In this document: one piece after another, positions 1 through 5,706 of the stretch
How positions within the stretch are numbered: position 1 is the stretch's first letter
How the letters are laid out: every line of letters begins with the position of its first letter
Source of the DNA: Paludibacteraceae bacterium
GTDB lineage: Bacteria; Bacteroidota; Bacteroidia; Bacteroidales; Paludibacteraceae
DNA: 10,192 nucleotides
Assembly (NCBI GenBank): GCA_018055865.1
Contig: JAGPGR010000045.1
Span: 1-10,192 of the forward strand
Direction: 5' to 3'
Position numbers and translations under genes: made by a program
The notes under the pieces: generated by a model
The model's database searches: none
Told to the model about the DNA's origin: nothing
What the model saw: only the letters and a program-made list of their open reading frames with translations

Positions 1-77
1 TTCTGTGAATTTTCAACACATGAAACGGCTGTAAAAAGAAATGCTGCAATAATTAAAAAAAATCGGGTTGTTTTCAT
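1..77 (-). CDS. Putative lipoprotein, N-terminal fragment cut by window edge
   Basis: Read on the minus strand from an ATG at 77-75, the frame stays open to the window edge and gives 25 residues beginning MKTTRFFLIIAAFLFTAVSC. This has a basic N-region (K2, R5), a hydrophobic core (residues 6-18) and a cysteine at position 20 in a lipobox-like context (A-V-S-C), followed by VENSQ. That is the layout of a signal peptidase II lipoprotein signal, so the product is probably lipid-anchored in the envelope. Only the signal region is visible, so no function can be given. There is no Shine-Dalgarno sequence; the bases before the ATG are an A-rich run, as is common in Bacteroidota. It points the same way as prmC but lies 275 bp downstream of it, so it probably has its own promoter. 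Confidence 0.6.
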   Translation of the reverse strand, partial: MKTTRFFLIIAAFLFTAVSCVENSQ

Positions 78-248
78 TTTTTTTGAATTTAATGGTTGTG
101 AAAAATATTGTATGAATTTCATTTATTAAATGTGTGGTTCTATCACGAATATAACGGAAAAAGATAGTGGTTTGTTGTGTGGCAGGGTGCATTTAAGAAA
201 AGGTTTCAGCCTTTAGAATCCTGAATTTTAAGATTATTTAATCCAAAT

Positions 249-327
249 GCTTAGCCAAATCCTGTTTAATCATTTGGCTAAAGCCCAAACATCTTTGAAT
301 CTTCAAATGAATGGCCTAAAGGCCAAT
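249..327. repeat. Cluster of short inverted repeats downstream of prmC
   Basis: The spacer between the lipoprotein and prmC (78-352) carries several dyads packed into 80 bp. TTAGCCAAAT at 251-260 is perfectly complementary to ATTTGGCTAA at 272-281 (11-nt loop). An overlapping alternative is GGC-TAAA-GCC around 276-285. TTTGAA/TTCAAA lies at 294-307, and TGGCC-TAAA-GGCCA at 312-325. None is followed by a clear T-run in either direction, so they are not standard intrinsic terminators, although they could form 3'-end structures in the prmC transcript. The repeated XGGC-TAAA-GCCX form suggests a REP-like intergenic element. Nothing else is recognisable in 78-248. Confidence 0.55.
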
Positions 328-352
328 GCAATGGATGAATAGCCGCTTATTT

Positions 353-1213
353 TTAGCCGGAGGCAAAAGAGGAAATCATTCTGTCGTTACCCGACAGATC
401 TTTGCGAAGCTCAACCGATTGAAACCCCATGGATTCAAGGAGCTGGCAGCACTGCCGGCCGAGACTTTGGTGTATTTCGACATAGAGGCGGCCGCCGGCA
501 GAGAGGTGTGATAATGCAAATTCGGCAATTTTACGGTAGAAAATAAGTGGATCATTGTCCTGAACAAACAGCGCCAGATGCGGCTCAAAGTCCGTTACAT
601 TTTTGTGCAAATAACGCTGTTCGGAGGCAGGTATGTAGGGCGGATTGCTCACAATCACATCCCATTTCCGGTCAGTAGCGGCGGGATGCAGGATATCATC
701 CTGAATAAATTCGATGTTCACCTCGTTCAACGCTGCATTTTCTTTGGCCAAAGCCAACGCTTCGGGTGAGATATCCATGGCCGAAACATTGGCAGACGGA
801 AATTTCTTTTTTAAAGCAACAGCGATACAGCCACTCCCAGTGCCAACATCTAGCAAAGTTGGCGTACCGCTCAAAAATCCCCCCTTCGGGGGGTGGGGGG
901 GCTTTACCCACTCCACCAGCTCTTCGGTCTCGGGGCGGGGAATCAGTACCGACGGATTGACCTTGAATTTCAGGCCGTAAAATTCAGTTTCACCAAGTAT
1001 ATATTGTATAGGCTCATGGTTCTTCAAACGCTCAAGATATTGGCTGGCGATTATATTTTGTTCATCGTTTAACTTCAACTCTTTATGAATCAACAACCAG
1101 ATGCGCGAAAAACCGGTTAACTTTTCGAGTATCAGCATGCCGAGCACGTGAATTTCACTTTCGGAGTATTCTCCTTTAAGTGATGTCTGTAAATCTTTCA
1201 GGAATTGTTGCAT
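353..1213 (-). CDS. prmC: Peptide chain release factor N5-glutamine methyltransferase (PrmC/HemK)
   Basis: This cytoplasmic enzyme transfers a methyl group from S-adenosylmethionine to the glutamine of the GGQ motif in release factors RF1 and RF2, which improves peptide release. The 286-residue product has the family layout: a helical N-terminal substrate-binding domain (about 1-75), the linker motif IPRPETE (91-97), SAM-binding motif I DVGTGSGCIA (122-131) and the catalytic NPPY (190-193). Length is close to the usual 275-285. Between the PETEELVEW segment and motif I there is an unusual stretch, about residues 104-119 (KPPHPPKGGFLSGTPT), encoded by a G/C-run repeat; it lies just before the Rossmann fold begins and keeps the frame. 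The gene is transcribed leftward, divergently from the glycoside hydrolase-like gene. The start is the ATG at 1213; a TACTTTTG promoter-like box lies only a few bases upstream. Family assignment is secure. Confidence 0.95.
   Translation of the reverse strand: MQQFLKDLQTSLKGEYSESEIHVLGMLILEKLTGFSRIWLLIHKELKLNDEQNIIASQYLERLKNHEPIQYILGETEFYGLKFKVNPSVLIPRPETEELVEWVKPPHPPKGGFLSGTPTLLDVGTGSGCIAVALKKKFPSANVSAMDISPEALALAKENAALNEVNIEFIQDDILHPAATDRKWDVIVSNPPYIPASEQRYLHKNVTDFEPHLALFVQDNDPLIFYRKIAEFALSHLSAGGRLYVEIHQSLGRQCCQLLESMGFQSVELRKDLSGNDRMISSFASG
872..905. repeat. G/C-run palindromic repeat (copy A) inserted in frame in prmC
   Basis: On the plus strand this stretch is an A-run, TCCCCCC, TTC, GGGGGG, T, a run of seven G, then CTTT. 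Positions 879-893 form a perfect palindrome (six C, TTC, six G). The architecture matches the remnants at 5014-5045, 5131-5159 and 5724-5756 elsewhere in the window. Read on the minus strand it encodes the Pro/Gly-rich segment PPHPPKGGF of PrmC. The base composition is unlike the surrounding gene. The boundaries are estimated by eye. Confidence 0.7.
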
Positions 1214-1217
1214 GGCA

Positions 1218-1225
1218 CAAAAGTA
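1218..1225 (-). promoter_or_regulatory. Possible -7 box for prmC, very close to the start codon
   Basis: The plus-strand CAAAAGTA reads TACTTTTG on the minus strand, matching the Bacteroidota -7 consensus TAnnTTTG. It ends 4 nt before the prmC ATG, so if used, the transcript would begin at or next to the start codon (leaderless or nearly so). No TTG-like -33 element is seen at the expected 19-20 nt spacing, so the call is weak. Confidence 0.35.
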
Positions 1226-1287
1226 GTAAAAATCAACAAAACTTTGTTAATCTGCGGATTTTCGTAATGCAGACAACTCCATTCAAG

Positions 1288-1318
1288 TTGCACACGGGAG
1301 AAAAAAAACGTATTTTTG
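1288..1318 (+). promoter_or_regulatory. Bacteroidota-type promoter for the GHL10-family gene
   Basis: A TTG at 1288-1290 is followed after 20 nt by TATTTTTG at 1311-1318. This matches the -33/-7 arrangement (TTG, N19-20, TAnnTTTG) used by the primary sigma factor of Bacteroidota. Transcription would begin about 20 nt before the ATG at 1347. This is the best-matched promoter in the window. Confidence 0.65.
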
Positions 1319-1346
1319 CTCAAAATTTAGAAATTTCTCATTCGTT

Positions 1347-2870
1347 ATGAAAAGACTGACCACTTTATTACTGCTTATTTCATTTGTTCTGACACTTTCT
1401 GCCCAGAAACAACTCAAACGCGAGATGCGTGCCGTGTGGATTGCTACCGTTGCCAATATCGACTGGCCGAGTAAGCCTGACCTGACACCCACCCAACAAC
1501 GCATTGAAATGCGCGAAATGCTTGACAAACTGAAGAAAAGCGGCATCAATGCCATTGTACTGCAGATTCGCCCAACGGCCGACAGTTTTTACCCTTCGGA
1601 CCTGGAACCGTGGTCTTACTACCTGAACGGGAAGCAGGGCAAACGTCCGACGCCTTACTACGATCCGCTCCAGTTTATTATCGAAGAAGCCCACAAGCGA
1701 TGCATGGAGGTACACGGATGGATCAATCCGTACCGCGTGACGAATACGGCAAAACAAATAAACCAGCTGGATAAGGACCATCTTTACTACAAAAATAAAA
1801 ATCTTTTTGTGGAGTATGGCGGAAAACATTATTTTGACCCGGGAATGGACGAAACCCGCGAATTTCTGAACAAAGTGGTGGCAGATATCATCATGCGATA
1901 TGATATTGACGCGCTGCATTTCGACGATTATTTCTATCCCTATCCGGTGGGTGGACGCGATTTCCCTGACGAAAAAACATTCCGCGATAATCCCCGCGGA
2001 TTTTCTCCCGATAAAAAAGCCGACTGGCGACGCAATAATGTGGATATGGTAATCAGCGAATTGCAGAAAACCATTAAAGACCTGAAGCCCTGGGTGCAAT
2101 TCGGAGTCAGCCCGTTCGGAGTGTGGCGAAACGACAACATGGACCCGCGCGGTTCGGCTACACGGGCGGGAATTACGAACTACGACGACCTCTATGCCGA
2201 TATACTGAAGTGGCTGAAGGAAGGAACAATCGATTATATCGTTCCGCAACTGTACTGGGAAATTGGCAAAAAAGTAGCTGACTATGAGGTGCTTATAAAA
2301 TGGTGGAGTGACAATACTTATGGAAAAAATCTATACATCGGGCTTTATGCATCGGGATTAGGAGTAAATAACATTCCTGCCTGGAAAAACGGCAACGAAC
2401 TGGCCCGTCAGCTCAAAATGAATCAGCAATACCCGAAAGTGGAAGGTGCAGTCTATTTCAGTGCCAAAACCTTCAACCGGAATCCAAAAGGGCTGCTCGA
2501 TACCCTTCAGAACAATTACTACAAGCACCCTGCATTACAGCCCATAAGCAAAAATATCAAAGGCGAGGCTTCTGCCCAACCGCAAAATCTACGAATAGTG
2601 AAAGACGGTAAGGAAGCTTTTCTGCTTTGGGATGAAGTGGAAGAAGAAGGCGGCTGCGAAGTGATGTATTATGTGGTGTATGGCTTCAAAGGCAAAGAAG
2701 TGGGCGATATGAACGATCCGCAGAATATCGTGGCGCTGACTACCGAAGCCTGCGTGGATTTGCATGAGCTCGACCGAAAATTCAAGGGTAGAACCACCTT
2801 CGTGGTCACTGCGGTGAACCGCTTCAAATGGGAAAGCACTCCCACTCATGGAGTTTCGAGAAGATTGTGA
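1347..2870 (+). CDS. Secreted GHL10/DUF187-family glycoside hydrolase-like protein
   Basis: The 507-residue protein begins with a signal peptide (MKRLTTLLLLISFVLTLSA, probable cleavage before QKQ near residue 20), so it is exported, probably to the periplasm. Residues about 26-385 form the glycosyl-hydrolase-like 10 (DUF187) TIM-barrel domain. Typical segments are EMRAVWIATVANIDWPS (26-42), LQIRPTADSFYPSD (72-85), HGWINPYRV (123-131), HFDDYFYPYP (191-200), FGVSPFGVWR (252-261) and PQLYW (300-304). The acidic pair in HFDDY and neighbouring carboxylates are candidates for catalysis. Residues about 413-505 (from PQNLRI) look like a fibronectin type III or similar beta-sandwich. Relatives include E. 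coli DigH (YddW), which acts on peptidoglycan glycan strands lacking stem peptides; that substrate is only an inference here. The gene stands alone with its own promoter at 1288-1318. Family confidence is high; substrate is uncertain. Confidence 0.88.
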   Translation: MKRLTTLLLLISFVLTLSAQKQLKREMRAVWIATVANIDWPSKPDLTPTQQRIEMREMLDKLKKSGINAIVLQIRPTADSFYPSDLEPWSYYLNGKQGKRPTPYYDPLQFIIEEAHKRCMEVHGWINPYRVTNTAKQINQLDKDHLYYKNKNLFVEYGGKHYFDPGMDETREFLNKVVADIIMRYDIDALHFDDYFYPYPVGGRDFPDEKTFRDNPRGFSPDKKADWRRNNVDMVISELQKTIKDLKPWVQFGVSPFGVWRNDNMDPRGSATRAGITNYDDLYADILKWLKEGTIDYIVPQLYWEIGKKVADYEVLIKWWSDNTYGKNLYIGLYASGLGVNNIPAWKNGNELARQLKMNQQYPKVEGAVYFSAKTFNRNPKGLLDTLQNNYYKHPALQPISKNIKGEASAQPQNLRIVKDGKEAFLLWDEVEEEGGCEVMYYVVYGFKGKEVGDMNDPQNIVALTTEACVDLHELDRKFKGRTTFVVTAVNRFKWESTPTHGVSRRL

Positions 2871-2887
2871 TTTTGGTAAATCGGTAG

Positions 2888-2927
2888 TTTGAGTGTTTGG
2901 GTGTTCGGGTGTTTGGATGATTGGTTA
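2888..2927. repeat. Degenerate 8-bp tandem repeat after the GHL10-family gene
   Basis: Beginning 18 bp after the stop codon are consecutive 8-bp units: TTTGAGTG, TTTGGGTG, TTCGGGTG, TTTGGATG and ATTGGTTA. The units share a T-T-x-G-G-x-T-G pattern and drift in sequence. They resemble the TTGATTGG units at the end of nadE (7643-7661). No hairpin with a T-tract is visible, so this is not an obvious terminator. Confidence 0.55.
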
Positions 2928-2964
2928 AATAGATAGGTGTTAATTCATATTAGCAATTAACAAA

Positions 2965-3034
2965 CATGAAACATGAAACATGAAACATGAAACATGAAAC
3001 ATGAAACATGAAACATGAAACATGAAACATGAAA
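2965..3034. repeat. Ten perfect tandem copies of the 7-mer CATGAAA
   Basis: Ten uninterrupted, identical 7-bp units (CATGAAA) run from 2965 to 3034, about 125 bp upstream of the flavodiiron start. The period is not a multiple of three and every frame meets TGA within 21 bp, so the array is not coding. Perfect identity suggests recent expansion by replication slippage, and copy number may vary between strains. The rest of the spacer (2928-2964 and 3035-3122) shows nothing else recognisable. Confidence 0.9.
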
Positions 3035-3122
3035 CTCAAAACTCCAACCTGTTCACTGCTCACAGCTGAAAAAAGTATGAACTCACAGGCCAAAAACCAT
3101 GTACGATAATCACAAAAAATCG

Positions 3123-3130
3123 TATCTTTG
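3123..3130 (+). promoter_or_regulatory. -7 box of the flavodiiron gene
   Basis: TATCTTTG is an exact match to TAnnTTTG, 29 nt before the ATG at 3160, which would leave a leader of roughly 20-25 nt. No clear TTG is found at the -33 position, so the call rests on the -7 box and its placement. Confidence 0.55.
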
Positions 3131-3159
3131 TATTCTGATAAAATTCAAATGAAGAAAAA

Positions 3160-4377
3160 ATGTATCTGAATACTGAAATTGCAAAAGACCTCTTCTATGT
3201 GGGCGTAAACGACCGCATCAAGCATAAATTTGAGAATATGCTCCCGTTGCCATACGGCGTTTCTTACAACTCCTATCTGTTGGTTGACGAAAAAGTGGCA
3301 TTGATTGATACGGTGGAGATATCATTCGGCGATGTATTTATGCATAAAATTCAATCACAACTCAAAGGCCGGCAGATTGATTATCTGATCATTAATCACA
3401 TGGAACCCGATCATTCCGGGTCGTTGAGTTTGTTGAGAAAATACTATCCGAATGTCACACTTGTTGGCAACAAAAAAACCATGGAAATGGTGCAGGGTTA
3501 CTACGGTATAGACGACAACACCCTGGAAGTAAGCGACGGAGAAACCCTCTTCCTGGGCCGGCACAAGCTCCAGTTTCACCTCACGCCCATGGTTCACTGG
3601 CCGGAAACGATGATGACTTTCGATGAAACGGAAAACGTGCTTTTTTCCGGCGATGCATTCGGCTGCTTCGGAACGCTGGATGGCGGTGTCATTGATTCGG
3701 AAATGAATCTGGACAAATACTGGGACGAGATGTATCGCTACTACGCCAATATTGTTGGCAAATACGGCGCTCCGGTGCAAAAAGCGCTTCAAAAACTCAC
3801 CCCGCTGGATATCAAAATCATCTGCTCCACCCACGGTCCGGTATGGAAAGAACAGGCTTCAAGAGCTGTGGATATTTACGATCAGCTGAGCCGCTACGAA
3901 GCCAAAGAAGGTGCCGTAGTGGTGTACGGATCGATGTATGGTAACACCGAGCGGATGGCCGAAGCGGTGGCGCAGGGACTGGTTCAGAACGGTATCAAAA
4001 ACGTGGTATTGCACAATGTGTCCGTGACAGATGCCTCCGACATCCTGCGCGATATTTTCAAATACAAAGGGCTGGTAATAGGCAGCCCCACTTACTGCAA
4101 CGACCTCTATCCCGAGATTGACAGTTTGTTGAAAAAAATCGAAATCAGAGGCATAAAGAAAAGAGATTTCGCCTATTTTGGTTCCTATTCCTGGGCTGGT
4201 GTCTCGAATAAAAAGCTGGCTGAATTCGGAGAAAAAATGAAATGGCGTGTGGTCGGTTTTTCGGTGGAAGAAAAAATGGGATTGAAGGCCGATAATTATC
4301 TGGGCTGTGTACAAACAGGTAAAAAACTGGCCGAACTGCTGCGTACGGAAATAACGCCGGATCCGAGTTGTCATTGA
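3160..4377 (+). CDS. Flavodiiron protein (FprA family, O2/NO reductase)
   Basis: Flavodiiron proteins are cytoplasmic enzymes of anaerobes and microaerobes that reduce O2 to water or NO to N2O, taking electrons from rubredoxin or a related donor. The 405-residue product has the class A core. An N-terminal metallo-beta-lactamase-like domain (1 to about 250) carries the diiron ligands of the family: H80, E82 and D84 in HMEPDH, H146 in MVHWPET, D165 in SGDAFG and H225 in STHGPVW. A C-terminal flavodoxin domain (about 252-400) begins with the FMN phosphate-binding loop YGSMYGNTE (256-264). All six expected ligands are present, so it should be active. The length equals that of simple two-domain members, with no fused rubredoxin or flavin reductase domain, and no electron donor gene lies next to it here. 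It appears monocistronic, with a -7 box upstream and a likely terminator after it. O2 versus NO preference cannot be read from the sequence. Confidence 0.94.
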   Translation: MYLNTEIAKDLFYVGVNDRIKHKFENMLPLPYGVSYNSYLLVDEKVALIDTVEISFGDVFMHKIQSQLKGRQIDYLIINHMEPDHSGSLSLLRKYYPNVTLVGNKKTMEMVQGYYGIDDNTLEVSDGETLFLGRHKLQFHLTPMVHWPETMMTFDETENVLFSGDAFGCFGTLDGGVIDSEMNLDKYWDEMYRYYANIVGKYGAPVQKALQKLTPLDIKIICSTHGPVWKEQASRAVDIYDQLSRYEAKEGAVVVYGSMYGNTERMAEAVAQGLVQNGIKNVVLHNVSVTDASDILRDIFKYKGLVIGSPTYCNDLYPEIDSLLKKIEIRGIKKRDFAYFGSYSWAGVSNKKLAEFGEKMKWRVVGFSVEEKMGLKADNYLGCVQTGKKLAELLRTEITPDPSCH

Positions 4378-4394
4378 TTTTAGAAAGAAGTGCA

Positions 4395-4431
4395 AATAAG
4401 CTGCCTTCGGCAATTCCGGTTATTTTTTTTT
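4395..4431 (+). terminator. Probable intrinsic terminator of the flavodiiron gene
   Basis: About 18 bp after the stop, AATAA (4395-4399) can pair with TTATT (4420-4424) around an inner TGCC-TTC-GGCA hairpin (4402-4412). This is followed by an uninterrupted run of T to 4431. The stem is imperfect (AATTCCGG is unpaired on one side), so the call rests mainly on position and the T-run. Confidence 0.5.
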
Positions 4432-4548
4432 ACTGATTGAAAAGCATCTAACCGTTTCTAAGTGGTGTTGGTTTGAAGTAGAATAAATAGCATAATCAAA
4501 AAAAACGCTCCTAACTCTATTTTTCAGACAGTCGGGGCAGTTCAATTT

Positions 4549-5014
4549 ATGAAAAAAAAATGCTACTTCTCATATTGCTTTTTTTCTGCCATCGACGCTC
4601 ACACACAATATTATATCTACGAGCATAAGCACGATAATTGGTATTTAGTGAGCGAAACAGCCGTAAGTGCGCGATAGGCACAGAAAGAAATACTGCTTAC
4701 GGCGCCGAAATGCAGGTTATGATTCAGCTACGCTGGAGTGCGCAGCTTGGAGCAGGCATTCACAGATTTTCGGGTGGATTTAATTATCACATCTACCCCA
4801 CCGTGAGTTCACCTTATATTTCCGTACAAGCCTGGCAGCGAGGCTTTGGTACCGTTTACCAGGCAGCTTATGCCGGACCTATGTTCGTTGACCGGGCAAG
4901 CAGACTGCTTCAAGCCGACCTGGGAGAGGGTTATCAGATTCATAAAAACCGGATGCAGGTATTGACTCCAACTACATGATGATGTTTAATCCGGACCTTT
5001 ATTTGCCAATGTAA
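4549..5014 (+). pseudogene. Frameshifted remnant of a small exported, possibly outer-membrane, protein
   Basis: Protein-like sequence passes through three frames. From an ATG at 4549, just before a 9-A run, frame 1 gives an N-terminus ending AHTQYYIYEHKHDNWYLVSE and stops at about 4677. Frame 3 from 4560 reads MLLLILLFFC, a better signal-peptide core, so the A-run is a likely slip site. From about 4640 to 4979 frame 3 gives a stretch rich in alternating aromatic and small residues (LRWSAQLGAGIHRFSGGF, SPYISVQAWQRGFGTVYQ), beta-barrel-like in character. From 4961 frame 2 continues IDSNYMMMFNPDLYLPM to TAA at 5012-5014. At least two frameshifts are needed to join these, so I read it as a decayed gene. 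I do not recognise the family. An alternative is that one of the frames is a genuine short protein, which I think less likely. Confidence 0.5.
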
Positions 5015-5045
5015 AAGTCTCCTAAATCCTCCGAAGATGGACTTA
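5014..5045. repeat. Copy B of the ~32-bp G/C-run repeat
   Basis: This stretch starts AAAGTCTCCTAAATCCTCC, continues CGAAGATGG and ends ACTTA. It starts at the last base of the pseudogene stop codon. Its reverse complement aligns with copy E (5724-5756): both run from AAGT-CC through a GGATT segment to GGAG-CTTT-like ends. The outer AAGTC and GACTT arms are inverted repeats. Several C or G runs are interrupted by T or A, which suggests decay. Confidence 0.55.
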
Positions 5046-5130
5046 TACTGACTTGAAAAGCACCCGGCAAACAGAGTTTTTTTTGAATACAATAATTCGG
5101 AATTCTGCAACAATTGATTTACAATTTAAA

Positions 5131-5159
5131 TTACCCTTTGAGAGGGTTAGGAGACAATT
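5131..5159. repeat. Copy C of the G/C-run repeat, overlapping the DUF2721 ribosome-binding site
   Basis: TACCCTTTGAGAGGG followed by TTAGGAGACAATTT has the same architecture as the other copies: a C-run, a short loop, a G-run, TTAG, then GGAGAC. It is strongly degenerate. Its right half contains the AGGAGA that lies at Shine-Dalgarno distance from the ATG at 5162. Confidence 0.5.
5149..5154 (+). promoter_or_regulatory. Shine-Dalgarno sequence that fixes the DUF2721 start
   Basis: AGGAGA lies 7 nt before the ATG at 5162. It supports that ATG over an upstream TTG (5114) in the same frame, whose extra 16 codons would run straight through repeat copy C. It is the only convincing Shine-Dalgarno sequence in the window. 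Confidence 0.55.
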
Positions 5160-5161
5160 TT

Positions 5162-5554
5162 ATGAAAGAACTTACATTAATCACACCAACTTTTTTATTT
5201 TCTGCCGTATCGCTCTTACTCCTGGCGTATACAAACCGTTTTCTGGGGTACACTTCGTTGGTTCGGAATCTGAAAGTAAAATATATGGAAGATAAATCCA
5301 CTGTTACCAAAGCGGAAATTGAAAACCTGAAGAAGCGGTTGAAACTTACCCGACTGATGCAGTTGTACGGCGTGGCGAGTTTACTGTTGTGTGTAGCCAC
5401 TATGTTCCTTATTTATGTTGGATTTCAGGCTGTTTCAGCTGTCATTTTCGGAATTGCCCTGTTGTTTCTCATCATTTCACTGGCGTTATCGGTTTGGGAA
5501 ATCAATATTTCTTCCAAATCCATCCAGATACATTTGAGCGATATGGAAAAATAG
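5162..5554 (+). CDS. DUF2721-family three-helix membrane protein
   Basis: With the ATG at 5162 the product is 130 residues, the usual size for DUF2721 proteins, whose function is unknown. It starts MKELTLITPTFLFSAVSLLL. Predicted membrane helices are at about 7-24, 67-87 and 91-112. A charged segment lies between helices 1 and 2 (about 35-66, containing NRFLGYTSLVRNLK and a Lys/Glu-rich stretch), and there is a short polar C-terminal tail. The ITPTFLFSAVSLLLLAYTNR opening followed by a charged hairpin is the family hallmark as I recall it. The frame is open upstream to a TTG at 5114, but those codons lie within a repeat and the Shine-Dalgarno sequence favours 5162. It probably forms a single-gene unit between the pseudogene and nadE. 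The cellular role cannot be inferred from the neighbours. Confidence 0.8.
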   Translation: MKELTLITPTFLFSAVSLLLLAYTNRFLGYTSLVRNLKVKYMEDKSTVTKAEIENLKKRLKLTRLMQLYGVASLLLCVATMFLIYVGFQAVSAVIFGIALLFLIISLALSVWEINISSKSIQIHLSDMEK

Positions 5555-5560
5555 GGCTTC

Positions 5561-5600
5561 TCACTTCGACTACGCTCAGTGACCGGAAGGGGGACTTTAA
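5561..5600. repeat. REP-like palindrome joined to a partial copy (D) of the G/C-run repeat
   Basis: Just after the DUF2721 stop, TCACTTCGACTACGCTCAGT-GA (5561-5582) has TCACT/AGTGA ends. It belongs to the widespread class of short intergenic repeats containing CTTCGACTACGCTCAG. It runs directly into CCGGAAGGGGGACTTTAA (5583-5600), which matches one end of the G/C-run family (compare the CCGAAGATGGACTTA end of copy B). No T-tract follows, so a terminator role is not supported. From 5601 to 5706 I see nothing else clear. Confidence 0.55.
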
Positions 5601-5706
5601 GAAAGCAGAATTAGTAAGCTGTACCGGTAAACGAACTTACAATCTTTCAATTTGCTAAATTGAATTTTCTTATTTAAAAAAAGATGATTATAAATAACCT
5701 GTAAGT

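Noticed and set aside
159..166. -7 box for the partial lipoprotein gene (TATCTTTT on the minus strand)
   Set aside because: The last base differs from TAnnTTTG and no TTG lies at the -33 distance.
1380..2249. Long open frame (289 codons) on the minus strand inside the GHL10-family gene
   Set aside because: The plus-strand protein has a signal peptide and clear family motifs across the same stretch. The minus-strand translation has no recognisable motif and low-complexity hydrophobic/His-rich content typical of an antisense shadow.
2965..3034. CRISPR array at the tandem repeat
   Set aside because: The units are 7 bp and directly abutting, with no spacers and no cas genes nearby.
5053..5295. 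Open frame of 80 codons overlapping the DUF2721 start
   Set aside because: It overlaps the membrane protein in another frame, has no ribosome-binding site and its translation is not protein-like.
5651..5680. Promoter directly upstream of nadE (TTTG at 5651 and TATTTAAA at 5671)
   Set aside because: The second element lacks the TTTG part of the -7 consensus and the spacing is 16 nt instead of 19-20, so it is not convincing.
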